From: Stenocarpella maydis
Lineage: Eukaryota > Ascomycota > Sordariomycetes > Diaporthales > Diaporthaceae
NCBI GenBank assembly: GCA_002270565.1
Contig: NQMI01000050.1
Location: 198,236 to 262,235, forward strand
Direction of reading: 5' to 3'
Length of the DNA stretch: 64,000 nt
This document shows positions 21,477-31,968 of the stretch, piece by piece; positions within the stretch are counted from its first letter, which is position 1, and each line of letters begins with the position of its first letter. The notes below the pieces were generated by a model. The model saw only the letters and a program-made list of their open reading frames with translations, was not told the origin of the DNA and did not search any database. Both the position numbers and the translations under genes were made by a program.

Positions 21477-22988
21477 GACGCTGTAGTCTGGTTTGTCGGT
21501 TTCTTAGCTGATATTGCGATTCTGAAGAGGTCTTCTTGCTCGTGGTGATGGGAAAGCTGATTTTGAATTTAATGGATTAGGCTACACAAATTGCTTGTCC
21601 GGGGTATTTATACTTGTCCACATGCCTATGGTTGGAATTGGCTGATTCGAGACGGTCAGGGAGACATAATTGTGATTTACCTCTACATATTGGCTGTGTT
21701 CGCTGTCAGCCGGGCACATCAATCACTCTGGCGCTTGATGAACTAGGTGATTCGAAATTTTCATGGCTTAATCTCTAGCCAAGACTAACTAACCACTCAA
21801 GTCGAAGTCACACTAGCCACAGCCAGGGGCCACGAGAAGACGATTATGACAGGCTCTCCAGTCACTTGTTTCTTATTGAACGTTACGGATAGTGTGGATA
21901 GATTAAATTAATAAATAGCCCACTTTTAGGCCGGGTGTTCATATGTATATGTTCACGAGACCCGCGTCACTGTGTTTATCAACAAGTACTGATGAGAGGC
22001 ACACGACTGTGTGCAATTTTCTGAATTTTGTACCTCATACTTTCCCGAAACTGCAGTATCACACCTAACACAATGCGAATCTTCTAAGCAAGCTGAGAGA
22101 AAGTGCCGGCTGCCGTGTTTCGCCAGCTGGCTCGCAACGAGCTTAGACCTCACGGTGTACTCAGTTGCATGGTAAGACGCCACACGATTCCGTGGCCGCT
22201 CAGATCACCCAGCACCGATCCAGCTTACATAAAGCGTTCACACACACCCGATTGCAGCTGTGCATCGTGTCTCATACCAGAGACAACGGACGCTCCCCAG
22301 CTGTCTCCCTCGAGAACCAAAAGCCGAGAAGAAGCGGTCTACCAGCGCACAAAGGTCTGACCAGCCAGCTACCAGCCGAGACCCCCCAATGTCACCTGTC
22401 TCCTGAAACAGTTGGACAGCCCGCTCCCTTTGCTCGAGTCTAGTAAAATGAATAGCCGTGGGCTGACAGGTGGAGGGGCTTTCTCTCTTCCTCCCGGACA
22501 CAATATCTCGTTACTAGTCTTGGGCACGACAAATGTTTTGGCTAGAGTCAAGGAAGGCCAAGGCCCATATTTGTCAAGGGTATGCAGCCGGCTTCCGAAC
22601 GTAGACGGGCGTGTGGGGCATAGATCTGGGTCGACTGCAGTCAAGCTTATCCACAGTGGTCCGATGAGATATGCAGCCATGCATATTTTCCAGAGGGGTC
22701 TTCTCTTGGCGTGGCTCACTCGTGCGGTCTGGTTTCCGATCCAACACGATATTTTTGCTGTGTATCGGAGTCCGGTGTCGCTTGCGGCTCCCTAGCCAAC
22801 ATTGAAGTCTTGCCGCGGGCATATACCTAGGTATATATATAAGCGAGCGTGTCGTTCCCAGACTAACGACACAGCTTTGAGGCTGGACTCATCAGCCCTG
22901 TCTGCCTCCTTGCACCATAAATACCTAGGTATCGGACCTCTCAAAACTTGACACAACATTCTATACACCACACCTGTCACCCACCAAG
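21477..22988. other. Intergenic region upstream of the cysteine-rich gene
   Basis: No supported gene. Contains two TACCTAGGTA palindromes (22824-22833 and 22922-22931) within 170 bp of the downstream start codon. Confidence 0.5.
22832..22843 (+). promoter_or_regulatory. TATA-box-like element
   Basis: Run of TATATATATAAG about 150 bp upstream of the ATG at 22989, overlapping a TACCTAGGTA palindrome. Position and composition fit a core promoter element. Confidence 0.45.
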
Positions 22989-23527
22989 ATGAAGTCTTTC
23001 ACATCCGTCCTCGCTTTACTGTCCTGGTAAGCCGGGACTGCCCCTGAGCATAACATGTCATAGGCCTATGAAGGGAGGCCTGACAGGAAGACTGACTGAT
23101 TCAGCACACTGGTGGCATCAAACCCAGTCGAGCCCGCTGCCTGCCGAACCACCCCGCTTGCCGGGTCGTGCACGTTCAAGCCAACAGCGACAGTCACAGC
23201 TTCGACAGGCTGTCCCATGACGTGCACGCCATCCGCGCTGTGCATTGCTGACGGTAAGTAATCAAATCCGGATGATAAGGTGCAGGTATCTCGGCCTTGG
23301 CCAACCGTGTGGGGGACAACACGCAGGCTGACAGGCTTTCCGTCTCTGTGCCATTAGCTGCTGTGACGTTGGCGTGCGGTTGCACAAGTATGGCGGTCCA
23401 GCCCGTCACGGTGACGGTGTGCCCCACCGAGACGGTATGTAGGAATTGCCAGACCGGGTGGGGGATTATCACCGTCACGCCCACGACGTGCCGTAAGACT
23501 GCGGCTGCTGTTGCGACGGCCGCATAA
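22989..23527 (+). CDS. Small secreted cysteine-rich protein
   Basis: Three exons (22989-23026, 23105-23253, 23358-23527) give 118 aa. Introns have GTAAGC/GTAAGT donors and CTGAC-like branch points, and both acceptors keep frame. The N-terminus MKSFTSVLALLSCTLVASN is a signal peptide. The mature part has about ten cysteines spaced in short pairs (SCTF, GCPMTC, SALC, ACGC, VCPTETVCRNC, TTCR) among Thr/Val-rich strands. This profile fits extracellular effector-like or cell-wall-associated proteins of filamentous fungi. No named family recognised. The promoter region has a TATA element and two TACCTAGGTA palindromes. Confidence 0.65.
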
Positions 23528-24696
23528 GCGCTGGGCTTCTTCTGGCCAGGGGAAGGGGCGGTGGTGTTGACGAAGAAAACAAGGCCCAATGAGTCTGACT
23601 GGATTGACATCAGTAACCTGGGTGGATTGGTAAGACGAGGACCGTCGGTGGTGTATCTGTCAGAATCTCCGCAGAGCATCGCGAAAGAAGAATGGGTGAG
23701 GAGAAATTCACGGTGCCGTGTCTGCGTGACGGAGGAGCAACCTCGCAGATGCCAGGATACCTAGGAATTCGAAGCAAGAATCGAACGAGGAAGCAGTAAG
23801 AGAAAGCCCCGCATCCCGAGGTCTCATAGGTACGTAATCAGAATTGACGTGTCCGTCGGGGATGCGAACACGTCCATTCCTGGGATAAAATGCTGTGACC
23901 TGTGATATCTATTACTTCAGCAGGTGGGCCCCGGGGCCTCACAGCGCAGCTCCAGGCCAATCAGTGAGAAGGCGTGTGCCCAAAGGGGAAGTAGCAGGGG
24001 GCCCTTACTAAAGTCATTCAGGAGCTGGCTCCCCGCCCCTCCCTCTGCCCCTCGGCTTAGCCAGCTGTGCATCCAAATGCCCTCACCATCAACAACAGCC
24101 TGCACTTCCACCCCAGCGACCAGCCTGCTCTCGTCTCTGCGCGACGCCAATCGACATGTCGCATCTTGCCCAAGCTGCAGCTCAACAAGTCGGCACGGCA
24201 CTCGGCCTGCCTTGGCCCGGAAATCCTCTCGCTGGGATGCTCAACCCTGGGGCCCTTCCGTGATGACCTGGTGGCTGACGGAGCATGAACACAGCCATTG
24301 GATCGAGCATCCATCCGTCTCCCATTGACAGCTCTCGGTACGAAGCACCATTCCGTCAGCTCAGCCCCTCGCGACGATCTGGATACTGATGCTCTAAAGA
24401 GACCTACACGCTGCCTCCCCGTCGACTCCGTCGCGATCGTGGAGCCTGTCCGCTGCCCTGGCCGTTGCCCCCGTCCGACCACTGCCCTCCATGCTGTGCG
24501 ACCCGACTGCGGATGACAACATAAACCAGAAAATGGCGACCGACGCATAACACAGACGGTGGCATCCTCGGCCGTCTGCACTGTCGTCGGCATCCCGGGA
24601 GGCTCCCCCACTGCGAACTGAGCGAGTCGGCACGTTGTCCCGCCCACACAAGGCCCGGCGGCGGACCCTCCCCCAACCAACTGGTGTCCAACAGGC
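23528..24696. other. Intergenic region, no gene supported
   Basis: GC-moderate region with open frames on both strands (for example minus 24057-24680) that lack motifs and overlap one another. I see no convincing gene. Confidence 0.45.
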
Positions 24697-24847
24697 GCCC
24701 GGCTAGCTCAATCGGTAGAGCGTGAGACTCGTTAGTTGACTCTAACCATACCACTTGAAACCCACCATTGCTAACAGCTTGAGCAGTTACACGTTGTCAC
24801 GACTCTGATGAATCTCAAGGTTGTGGGTTCGACCCCCACGTCGGGCT
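24697..24847 (+). tRNA. tRNA with lysine-type arms interrupted by a long anticodon-loop insertion
   Basis: Acceptor halves GCCCGGC and GTCGGGC pair (one G-T). The D arm (TAGCTCAATCGGTAGAGC), anticodon stem TGAGA/TCTCA, variable loop AGGTT and T arm GTGGG-TTCGACC-CCCAC are all intact, and their sequence resembles fungal tRNA-Lys(CUU). About 80 nt separate the two anticodon-stem halves. The loop reads CTC then GTTAG, and on the 3' side TGAATCTCA, so a clean CUU anticodon cannot be rebuilt with certainty. It is either an unusually long tRNA intron or an insertion that broke the gene. Confidence 0.6.
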
Positions 24848-25468
24848 CAATTCCCGGCGGTTATCGCCTTCTTTTTTTGCCCTTTTGGGAGACCCTGTCG
24901 GCTTCAATCTATGAACTAGAACTGCGCAATTCAGGATGCCGTGTCTTGCTTATGAATTCGTTGCGGTTTACTGTTCTTCCAAAGCTATAAAAAGGCTAGC
25001 TCCACTGTTCAATGCTTACTACTAGAAGAGCCGGTACAGTACCACAACACACTAAGATTCCTCCGTGACCACACTCCTGCTGCCCTCATTGATTGGGATA
25101 CTGAACATTTACGTAGCGCTGATACCGTTACTGCAACACTTATGTACATGGCATACTCGAGCGGCCAATCTACTGCCAATGCAACGAAAGGGAACTATCC
25201 TTAAATTATGCCTTGATTGTCTGAAAGAAAGTGAAAGGAATGGAAAGGCTAGCAAACTTTGACAAGCATCCCGGGCCCTTCTTGGTCGATCATCGTTCCT
25301 GGGACGGAAGCCACACCGACCCTCTCCACAAGGCGGGCACGCCTCAAATACGAGTCCTTTGGTGCTTCAACAACCAGCACGTAGTGTTGTGTATCTGCAG
25401 CAGACCCGGCTCTTTTACTCCTGCCCCATCACGATACACGGGAGTTCACAGGCGGCTGATGTAATGTT
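24848..25468. other. Intergenic, nothing recognised
   Basis: Downstream of the tRNA; begins with a T-run (24871-24877) suitable for Pol III termination. No gene seen. Confidence 0.5.
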
Positions 25469-26310
25469 CTAGTTTCGGGTCGGTATGGGTCGGGGGTGAA
25501 ATCCTCTCGCCAAGGCACTGAGATGATGGCTGCTGCCCGCCTGGTCTGCCTCGTCTTCCGCTGTCGGCGAGAGAAAAGTTTCCTTCAGCTGCCACCCCGT
25601 CTCGCCAAACGGTATTCCCATGTAGTCAATCCCACCGTCGTACGCCATGCAGGGCCATGACGGTACTATCATCTCAAGCACCGCTGGGAACTCTATGCGC
25701 CGCAGCGCGGGCACCTCGGCACCATGTCGCCACAACAGAGTACACCCCAACAGGCTGCCACCGTCGTTGAGCACACCGTACGCTCCTTATATCCCAACGC
25801 TAAGAATAAGCCGTCTCTCCAGCCCTGTGATAGCGATGGGGCGGTCAGTGACCGTCAGTGAGGATTGACAAAGCCATGCGCGAGTAACGTCTGTAAAGTT
25901 CCCGCCACGCGTGAATCCTTTCGACGCGGGAAGTAAATGCCAGTTTCTCGAGAAACCTGGGGTCGGCGAGGATGGATGCGGAAAGGTTTCTGGTTTTGGT
26001 CAAGGTCTCGCACCGTATGCCATAACCGCACTCCAAGTATGTCTGCCTCTCGGCAAAGTAAGTATATGGTGCGGCGTGGCAGCGCCCGCTCCTGGAGCGT
26101 CTAGGCCCGCGTGTTCAGATGGCTCCCCAGGACATCTTGACTGAAGTCGTCGATAAAGCTGCAGACCGAGAACTTTGGATGCCCATTATCCTTGTAGGTT
26201 ATACATTTGCGCTCCGGCTGTGGCTGTAGAAACCCATCGAACTGGCCATGAGCGCGACTCGCCGCCAATACGCAATACGCAGAGCCAAATATCTCTTGAC
26301 TCGGGCGGAT
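25469..26310 (-). pseudogene. HET (heterokaryon incompatibility) domain protein, degraded fragment
   Basis: Minus-strand segments match the order of fungal HET proteins: SAYCVLAASRAHGQFDGFL, then SFIDDFSQDVLGSHLNTRA, then TLQERALPRRTIY, ECGYGIRCETLTK, WRELYRRYSRMALSILTD, RPIAITGLERRL, and finally PSWPCMAYDGGIDYMGIPFG. Lesions: TAG where the family has Trp (NTRA-W-TLQERAL), a 4 nt frameshift after RRTIY, a small tandem duplication shifting frame at 25847-25864 (GTCAGTGACC followed by GTCAGTGA), and TAA after LSVGI. The N-terminal HET core motifs are missing upstream of ~26310. HET proteins trigger cell death on non-self fusion; this copy cannot be functional. Confidence 0.75.
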
Positions 26311-26890
26311 GACAGTTGAAGGTACTGTACCACCTAGCTTTCCCCAAATCCCCCAGCTTTAGGGTGCCTAAAGAGAAATAATTCTATTCCCCAAATCTTA
26401 GGATATTTTCGGGTCCTGTGATATCGACACGGCGAATGCTCACGTGGCTCGTTCAAAGCCTCGGCCATCCCTCGGAGTTGTTTAACCACACTTTGGGCAA
26501 GGTTGGCCGAGAGGCTGGGGGTTCCTATTCTTACACCAAGTTGAATCACAAAGGTTTCCGCCGTCTACCAGCCCACCCAACATGAGCACTGAGATAGTGG
26601 CCCTTGTCTTGTCGGAACGCGGTAATGTACGTGACGTTATGTGGGTAATTCATGGAACGGGCTTTCTCCTAGATGTGGATCTCATGCTGCCAGTCCTTTA
26701 AAAATTTCTTTGTCCCCGTCTTTGTCGTAAGCGTCGTTGATGCTTCCTCCAAAGTGTTTTAGGGCGGCACTTGCCTCGGGCGTCATGCACTTTCCGAAAT
26801 GCTAAAGGAAATTTATTTTTGCTGATAACTAACTCTATGAGTCTAAGACTGTTTATGATAACAAAATTCACGGAAACAGTGCAACGTTTC
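26311..26890. other. Intergenic, nothing recognised
   Basis: Between the HET fragment and the 3' end of the CorA-like gene. No gene evidence. Confidence 0.5.
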
Positions 26891-28905
26891 TCACGCAAGC
26901 TTCTCTATATCCCGTGACTCCATCGAAGGTTTGCCTCTCACCCAGCACCGGACGACGCTCATTGCGGGCTCGTAGAAGTAATACCACCCTATAGCCACTA
27001 GAAAAGTTATAATTGTCAGTGGTATTGTGACCTCGAACCACCTCTCGAGCGCCAGGCCGGAATACGACGTGTAGTAGTCTTCTGTTGGCCCATCCCCGTC
27101 TCGTTGGTACTTGACAACATCAGTACTGAAAAATGTCTGTGAGGCCAATGCCCGTTAGTTTCCGGCTTTCGAGGGCCTTGATTGTTATCGAGTCGCACTT
27201 ACTGATGAGAACGTTGCCGGCAGATAGATTAGGGTGAGTACGGCAATCACTCTCATGATTTTTGCCTCCTTTTGCTGCTGGAGGGTCAATTTCTCGACGC
27301 GGTCCGTAGCTCGGGCTTGGAAGTGCTGTTGGATCTAGTCTACCAGTCAATCTCATGTCCATTGCATGATGTTTGTCAAAGAAAGTCGCTTACGAGGCTT
27401 TTCCTGTCGGCGGTTATCTTTGCCAGGGTGGCGGCCCTGTCAGAGAACATTTCTGTGTCATAGATGAAGTCACGGACTTGAATATTGAAGTCGGCAATAG
27501 CTCGCTTGCAATTGCTATCGGTCCGGAGCTCAAAATCATCGTTCTTGGCGAGGCTCTCGTAGAATGAGTTGAGAGACTCAAGGACTTTGGCATTGGCGTC
27601 GAGGGTCATGACGGCTTTATTTATCTTGTCCTCCAGCATCTGGACGTACGTCAAGTCGAATGTGGTGGGATCATAGTTCTCATCGATGAGCGCTGTCTTG
27701 GTCTAGTGGTTTTCGGCTTCTATTAGTAGCGGCTCCATGACGCGGGACTACGAGGTATAAAGTTTCAGGAAAGGAATTATTATGGCTAACCTTCTTCTCC
27801 AACATTTGCTCAAGCCACCGGATATATCCCCTCCAGTCCTCGCTCGCATACTGAGCCAGCATCAGGTGGATCGAGAGACTTGCAGCGAAACTATCCGCAG
27901 CCGTGCTGTAATTGCGATCAGTAGGTCTGGATTGAAGTTCGATTTCGTCTTCACTGCTATTGGCCTGCCTGGCCCCCGGTAGTCTCCTTTCGGTCTGTCC
28001 TGTGAGCTTTTGCACTCTCTTTTGCAGATAGTCTCGGGCAGAAGTGATAATCCAGAGGCTAGTGCCCTCACTCATGTCGAACTGATGGTGAAAAACAGCC
28101 TGACGAACAGACCAGTCCCATGCCTCCATGACGGCCGGCCGTGATGTCCTCTCCTTACTTTTATTCGTTACAGACTTCAAATTATAGCTGAGCTGGAATC
28201 CACGCCCGGACAAGGCGAGATGGGGCAGGTTCAAACCGCATGTTGCTGGAGAGAGCCTGATGGATTCGCGGAAGCTGCTGAAGCGAAGATCAGAGACATC
28301 TTCGTCATCATGTCTCTTCTTGCTGAAAGCGGATACGAAGTCTATATAGCTTGGCATCACTTGGAAATATGTGAAGAGTCTTTCGGCGTGGCAGAGGGAC
28401 ACGTCGAGTTTCGCCTGCCCGCTTTCCGCCTGCAAGAAGCTACACAATCATCAGTACATTTTCAGCCGCCTATTCGTTACACTAGCAAACAATTTATGTT
28501 ATGGGATGTGCTGTGAAGACTTCTGGATTTCTGTCTTACATAAATTTGCAGCGTATATCATTTGGGACTGTCGAGCCGTCTTCTTTTGGTGTTACAAGCC
28601 ACGATGCGAATTCATCGTCGCCCGCAAGTTGCCTGACACCTTCTATAAAAGGGGTAAGCATGCTATTTGAACGCTCTGAGGGTGCAACTATAATTACCAG
28701 AATGCATTGGATTCTCGGCTTTCTTCAGCTCTAGAATTTTCACCTTGCTCTTCTTGTAGAAGAGATCAGGAGCGCTTTCCTTGAGCAGAATGCGGTGGGC
28801 GATGAGGCTCCCATTGTTGGAGACGTAGTGTGATAGATTCAGTGGGTACTTCGTGTAGTCTCGACAAGACGCGTTGAACTTCTCTATGGACATTGAGACG
28901 GACAT
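26891..28905 (-). CDS. CorA-like transporter-domain membrane protein
   Basis: Six exons on the minus strand (28905-28698, 28642-28540, 28439-27791, 27702-27394, 27334-27203, 27136-26891), all phase-consistent, give 548 aa. The N-terminal part (YPLNLSHYVSN, DDEFASWLVTP, FTYFQVMPSYIDFV) matches the large soluble domain of fungal CorA-like proteins. A coiled-coil region follows (LEDKINKAVMTLDANAKVL). Two membrane segments come last: IMRVIAVLTLIYLPATF, then FFSTDVVKY, then VTIPLTIITFLVAIGWYYF. These proteins resemble CorA Mg2+ channels in topology but usually lack the GMN ion-selectivity motif, and I see none here, so magnesium transport is not assured. The exon 3/4 junction (GTTAGC donor) is the least canonical. 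Confidence 0.85.
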
Positions 28906-29646
28906 GATAATAGTATTTGTATGCTCGGTAACGAGTAAGGTGGGGACAATGTAGCTTGCACCGAAGGTGATATAAACACAGATATTCGTTGCGGATGACT
29001 TTGCGGCTCTGTATAAAGGTAGCCACTCGGTTCAAAACGAAGTTCTTTTGGGAGATGGCTCATTTTGTCCTGCCTGGAAGGGCGTACTAGAAGCTGCAGG
29101 CTGCCTGCAGGGCTCACTTGAGCACTGCCAATCAGCCCAGGTTTGGCCTGTAGTACGCGCCGTGTCAGCTGGGATTGGTAGCGCCATGCTGACTTGGAAG
29201 GCTATGGCGAGGCCTGTGGGATGACCTGCAATGTATGACAAATTTTCAGCTTTTCCTTGGGGGGGGGGGTTGTGGGAAGTGGATTAATTGGCCGGCTTGA
29301 CAGATAAGCCGCGTGAACATGCCCAAGAATGGGCTGTGGGAAGCACGGTCACACTGTGCGGCGGGCAGTGTTGGGGTCCATATCCAATCTGGCTGAATAG
29401 TTCCAGAGAAATAGGAATTCGTGCACTAAGCAGGAGCATTCTGAGAAGGTCTAAGCCTGCCACTGAAGCACGAACGCCACGTCCATAGATCTCTTGGATG
29501 ATGAACAGGAGCGGATTTCAATAGGGTATACGCCATATTGATTACACAACCAAGCACCAGCTCGTCTACTCCAAACCGAGTCCCTTGCGCAAGAGCTCCT
29601 TGGGCAAGTATCCCAGGGCCAAGCCGTTGGACATCGAGCTGTAAAT
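28906..29646. other. Intergenic, no gene supported
   Basis: Contains a G-run near 29261-29269. The minus-strand open frame here has no recognisable features. Confidence 0.5.
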
Positions 29647-30336
29647 TCAATCTCTGTCTGGATGATAGTCCCACCGAAGCTTGTATATATCCTCTTTTTC
29701 ATCATTAGTCAAGAGTCGTGGTATTCTGAATACGTAACGATCGTCACAGGTGTCCTGTGAATCAAAATCAGTACTGGTGCCTTCTGGACCTGGCGTGATT
29801 TACAGAAATGCCGGGTGCATTGGAAGACCAACAGCTTCTTCACCAAACTGACACCCTGGAAACGTTTCATTGAGCCACTGCCTCAAGCTTTCCCACGTCA
29901 GGTTGTATGTAGGGTAGGACTCGCGAATGGCCTTTATCCTCCCTGCTCGCTTTTTGGCGTTTCTCTCTAGATTCTGAGCTGCGAAGCTCCTGAAGGTGGA
30001 CCGGCTGGCCGCTGTCGAATTTGTTGGAGTACGGCGCTGTGTTGGCACTGCACCAGGGCCAGCCGTCGTGGCGGGAACGTGCTGGTTTGAGGGCGTAGCA
30101 AAGGGGCCGTGGGCCTCAATCGTCGCAGGGTTTGGGGACTCGGTGCTTGCTTCTGATACGCGAGAGCTTTGCTGGCCTGCATCACCTGGAGATGGGCCCT
30201 GGTGGGTCGCTAGAGGGCCTGCAGCTGCAGCAGAAGAGGTCGAGTTGTTCACCGCAGACAGGCCTGACAGGCTGCGAATAGGGGGGTCTCGGCTCAGGAG
30301 CCGACGAACGTATCTTCGCAAGTCGATCATCGCCAC
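29647..30336 (-). CDS. Hypothetical protein with coherent coding beyond a TAA
   Basis: The frame from ATG 30336 stops at TAA (29802-29800), giving 178 aa: basic N-terminus (MIDLRRYVRRLLSRDPP), Ser/Thr/Ala-rich disordered middle, and a folded-looking end with NLTWESLRQWLNETFPGCQF. The same frame continues in convincing protein sequence (GPEGTSTDFDSQ, DDRYVFRIPRLLTNDEKED, KLRWDY) to TGA at 29649-29647. The TAA could therefore be a recent CAA-to-TAA nonsense change, a readthrough stop, or part of an unrecognised intron. The start region lies in GC-rich coding-like DNA. No family recognised. Confidence 0.5.
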
Positions 30337-31968
30337 GTATTTCCAAGCTTAACCCTGAGATAGCGAGTTTTGTTATTATAGGAAGGTTTCCTCGTTCGTC
30401 GGGGGCAACAACGTCTTTAATCGAGCAAGATGTGTGTCAATTTAGGGTGGCAGGATGTGAGCAGAGATGCACCGCCGATAGATTTGTGTCTGCAGAATAG
30501 TTTGCACAGCCTCCATGACCTCTGACCGGGAGTTGATTTGGCAACTCGTATGTATAATTTCTATGCTCTCTTCTAGTGGAAAGAAGGCCGCCAGACGGGC
30601 CTTGTGGTGGCTGAATAAGAGCCAGTCCTGCACTACCACCTCCACCGCTTCTCATTCTGATGGCCCGGAAGGCGGCTCAGCATTTGCTGCGCCTGCTTGC
30701 AGCTATAGAGACCGCTCTCCTTCCCCACCTCCCAGTGGGAGATGCATGTGGTATTGCTCCTGATTACAGCCAAGATGATTGCCTAATTGACTCAGTAGCG
30801 AAAGACTATCCATTGTGGCATTTCTCATCACGGAATAATGTCGGTATACCTACATATCCCCCGGGTTACTGACTGGCTTATCTCTCGCCAATCTGATGGC
30901 AAACCATACGGGATCTCTAACACTATTCCAACCTCAGCCGGACCTTTGTCCCAGCGCGCCTGATCCACGTCAGTGGGCCCGCGACAAACTTCCGGCCCGG
31001 TCCGTAAATAGTACGCCCAAACAAGCATTATCCATCCGAACTTCCAATTGAGCTATCGTTATTGTCATTTTGGCCGATATATATCCTAAATATGTCGACA
31101 TTTCCGAGGTCTTTACAAACGTTGTGGCCCGGACCTGTCCCTCGAAGCTGAGGCTTAGCCCAGAAATATTTGTTTCTAAGGCTGCCGGCGTCCGACCTGG
31201 GGAGAGATCATCCGCCCCAGTCGCCATAAGTTTATGTTCGTTTTAGCGGATAAGCCATTGAACTTTGATGCCACAAGGTTATGGCAATGTTTTGGGAACA
31301 GCGCAGCGCTTCACACGGCAAGTAAATAATCATACTATAAACACATGGGCAGATACCCGGAAAGAAAAACGTGTGCCCGAGGACCGCATCCAAACTCGTG
31401 TTGACGCCTGTCAGAGCCTGGAACGTACCTGGACACTTTACACTTGTGCCATGCTGACCAGTCTTCTGGTCTGTCTCGTCACCTTCCCCACTCTTCGAAA
31501 CCAACCAGCCAATCTCCCACACCCAAGCTTCCCATATGCGCTTGATGCCACTGTGTTTCACGGCCTTAAGCGCTGAAGCTGACTGACGTTCTGGGAGTTC
31601 TCACACTGTGCCCCGCTTCCTCGTGCGATTCTCGAGGTGACACTGCTCGAGATCTACATAAGCAGGGCCAGGCTCAACTAGGTCTAACTAGGGCAGAACG
31701 CAGTGTCGGGACCCCCTCTTCAGGGTCTAGCTCTCGGAGTACGAAGCCTTGTCCACATGACTTGAATCTACAAACTTGGTCTTATTTCCTTCGGTTTCCT
31801 CCTCTTTGCATCTGGAAGCTCTCAGAGCACACCGGAAGAAGCATCCCGCTCTTCTAAAAGCCGACGATTGAGCCGCGTCCAAGCACGGAAGCTATCATTT
31901 CACGCGTCTGCCGAAGCGTTAACTGGGATCGACGAGCCGAGGACCTGTGACCACGCCTCAATGGTGCT
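30337..31968. other. Intergenic region, weak ORF only
   Basis: Contains a minus-strand 85-codon frame (30970-31227, start MATGADDLSPGRTPAALE) with plausible composition but no family. Otherwise nothing recognised. The 3' part should be the promoter of the kinase-vWA gene. Confidence 0.45.

Noticed and set aside
29032..29241. Minus-strand 69-codon frame with a hydrophobic start
   Set aside because: No cleavage-site-like signal, no family, no splice context.
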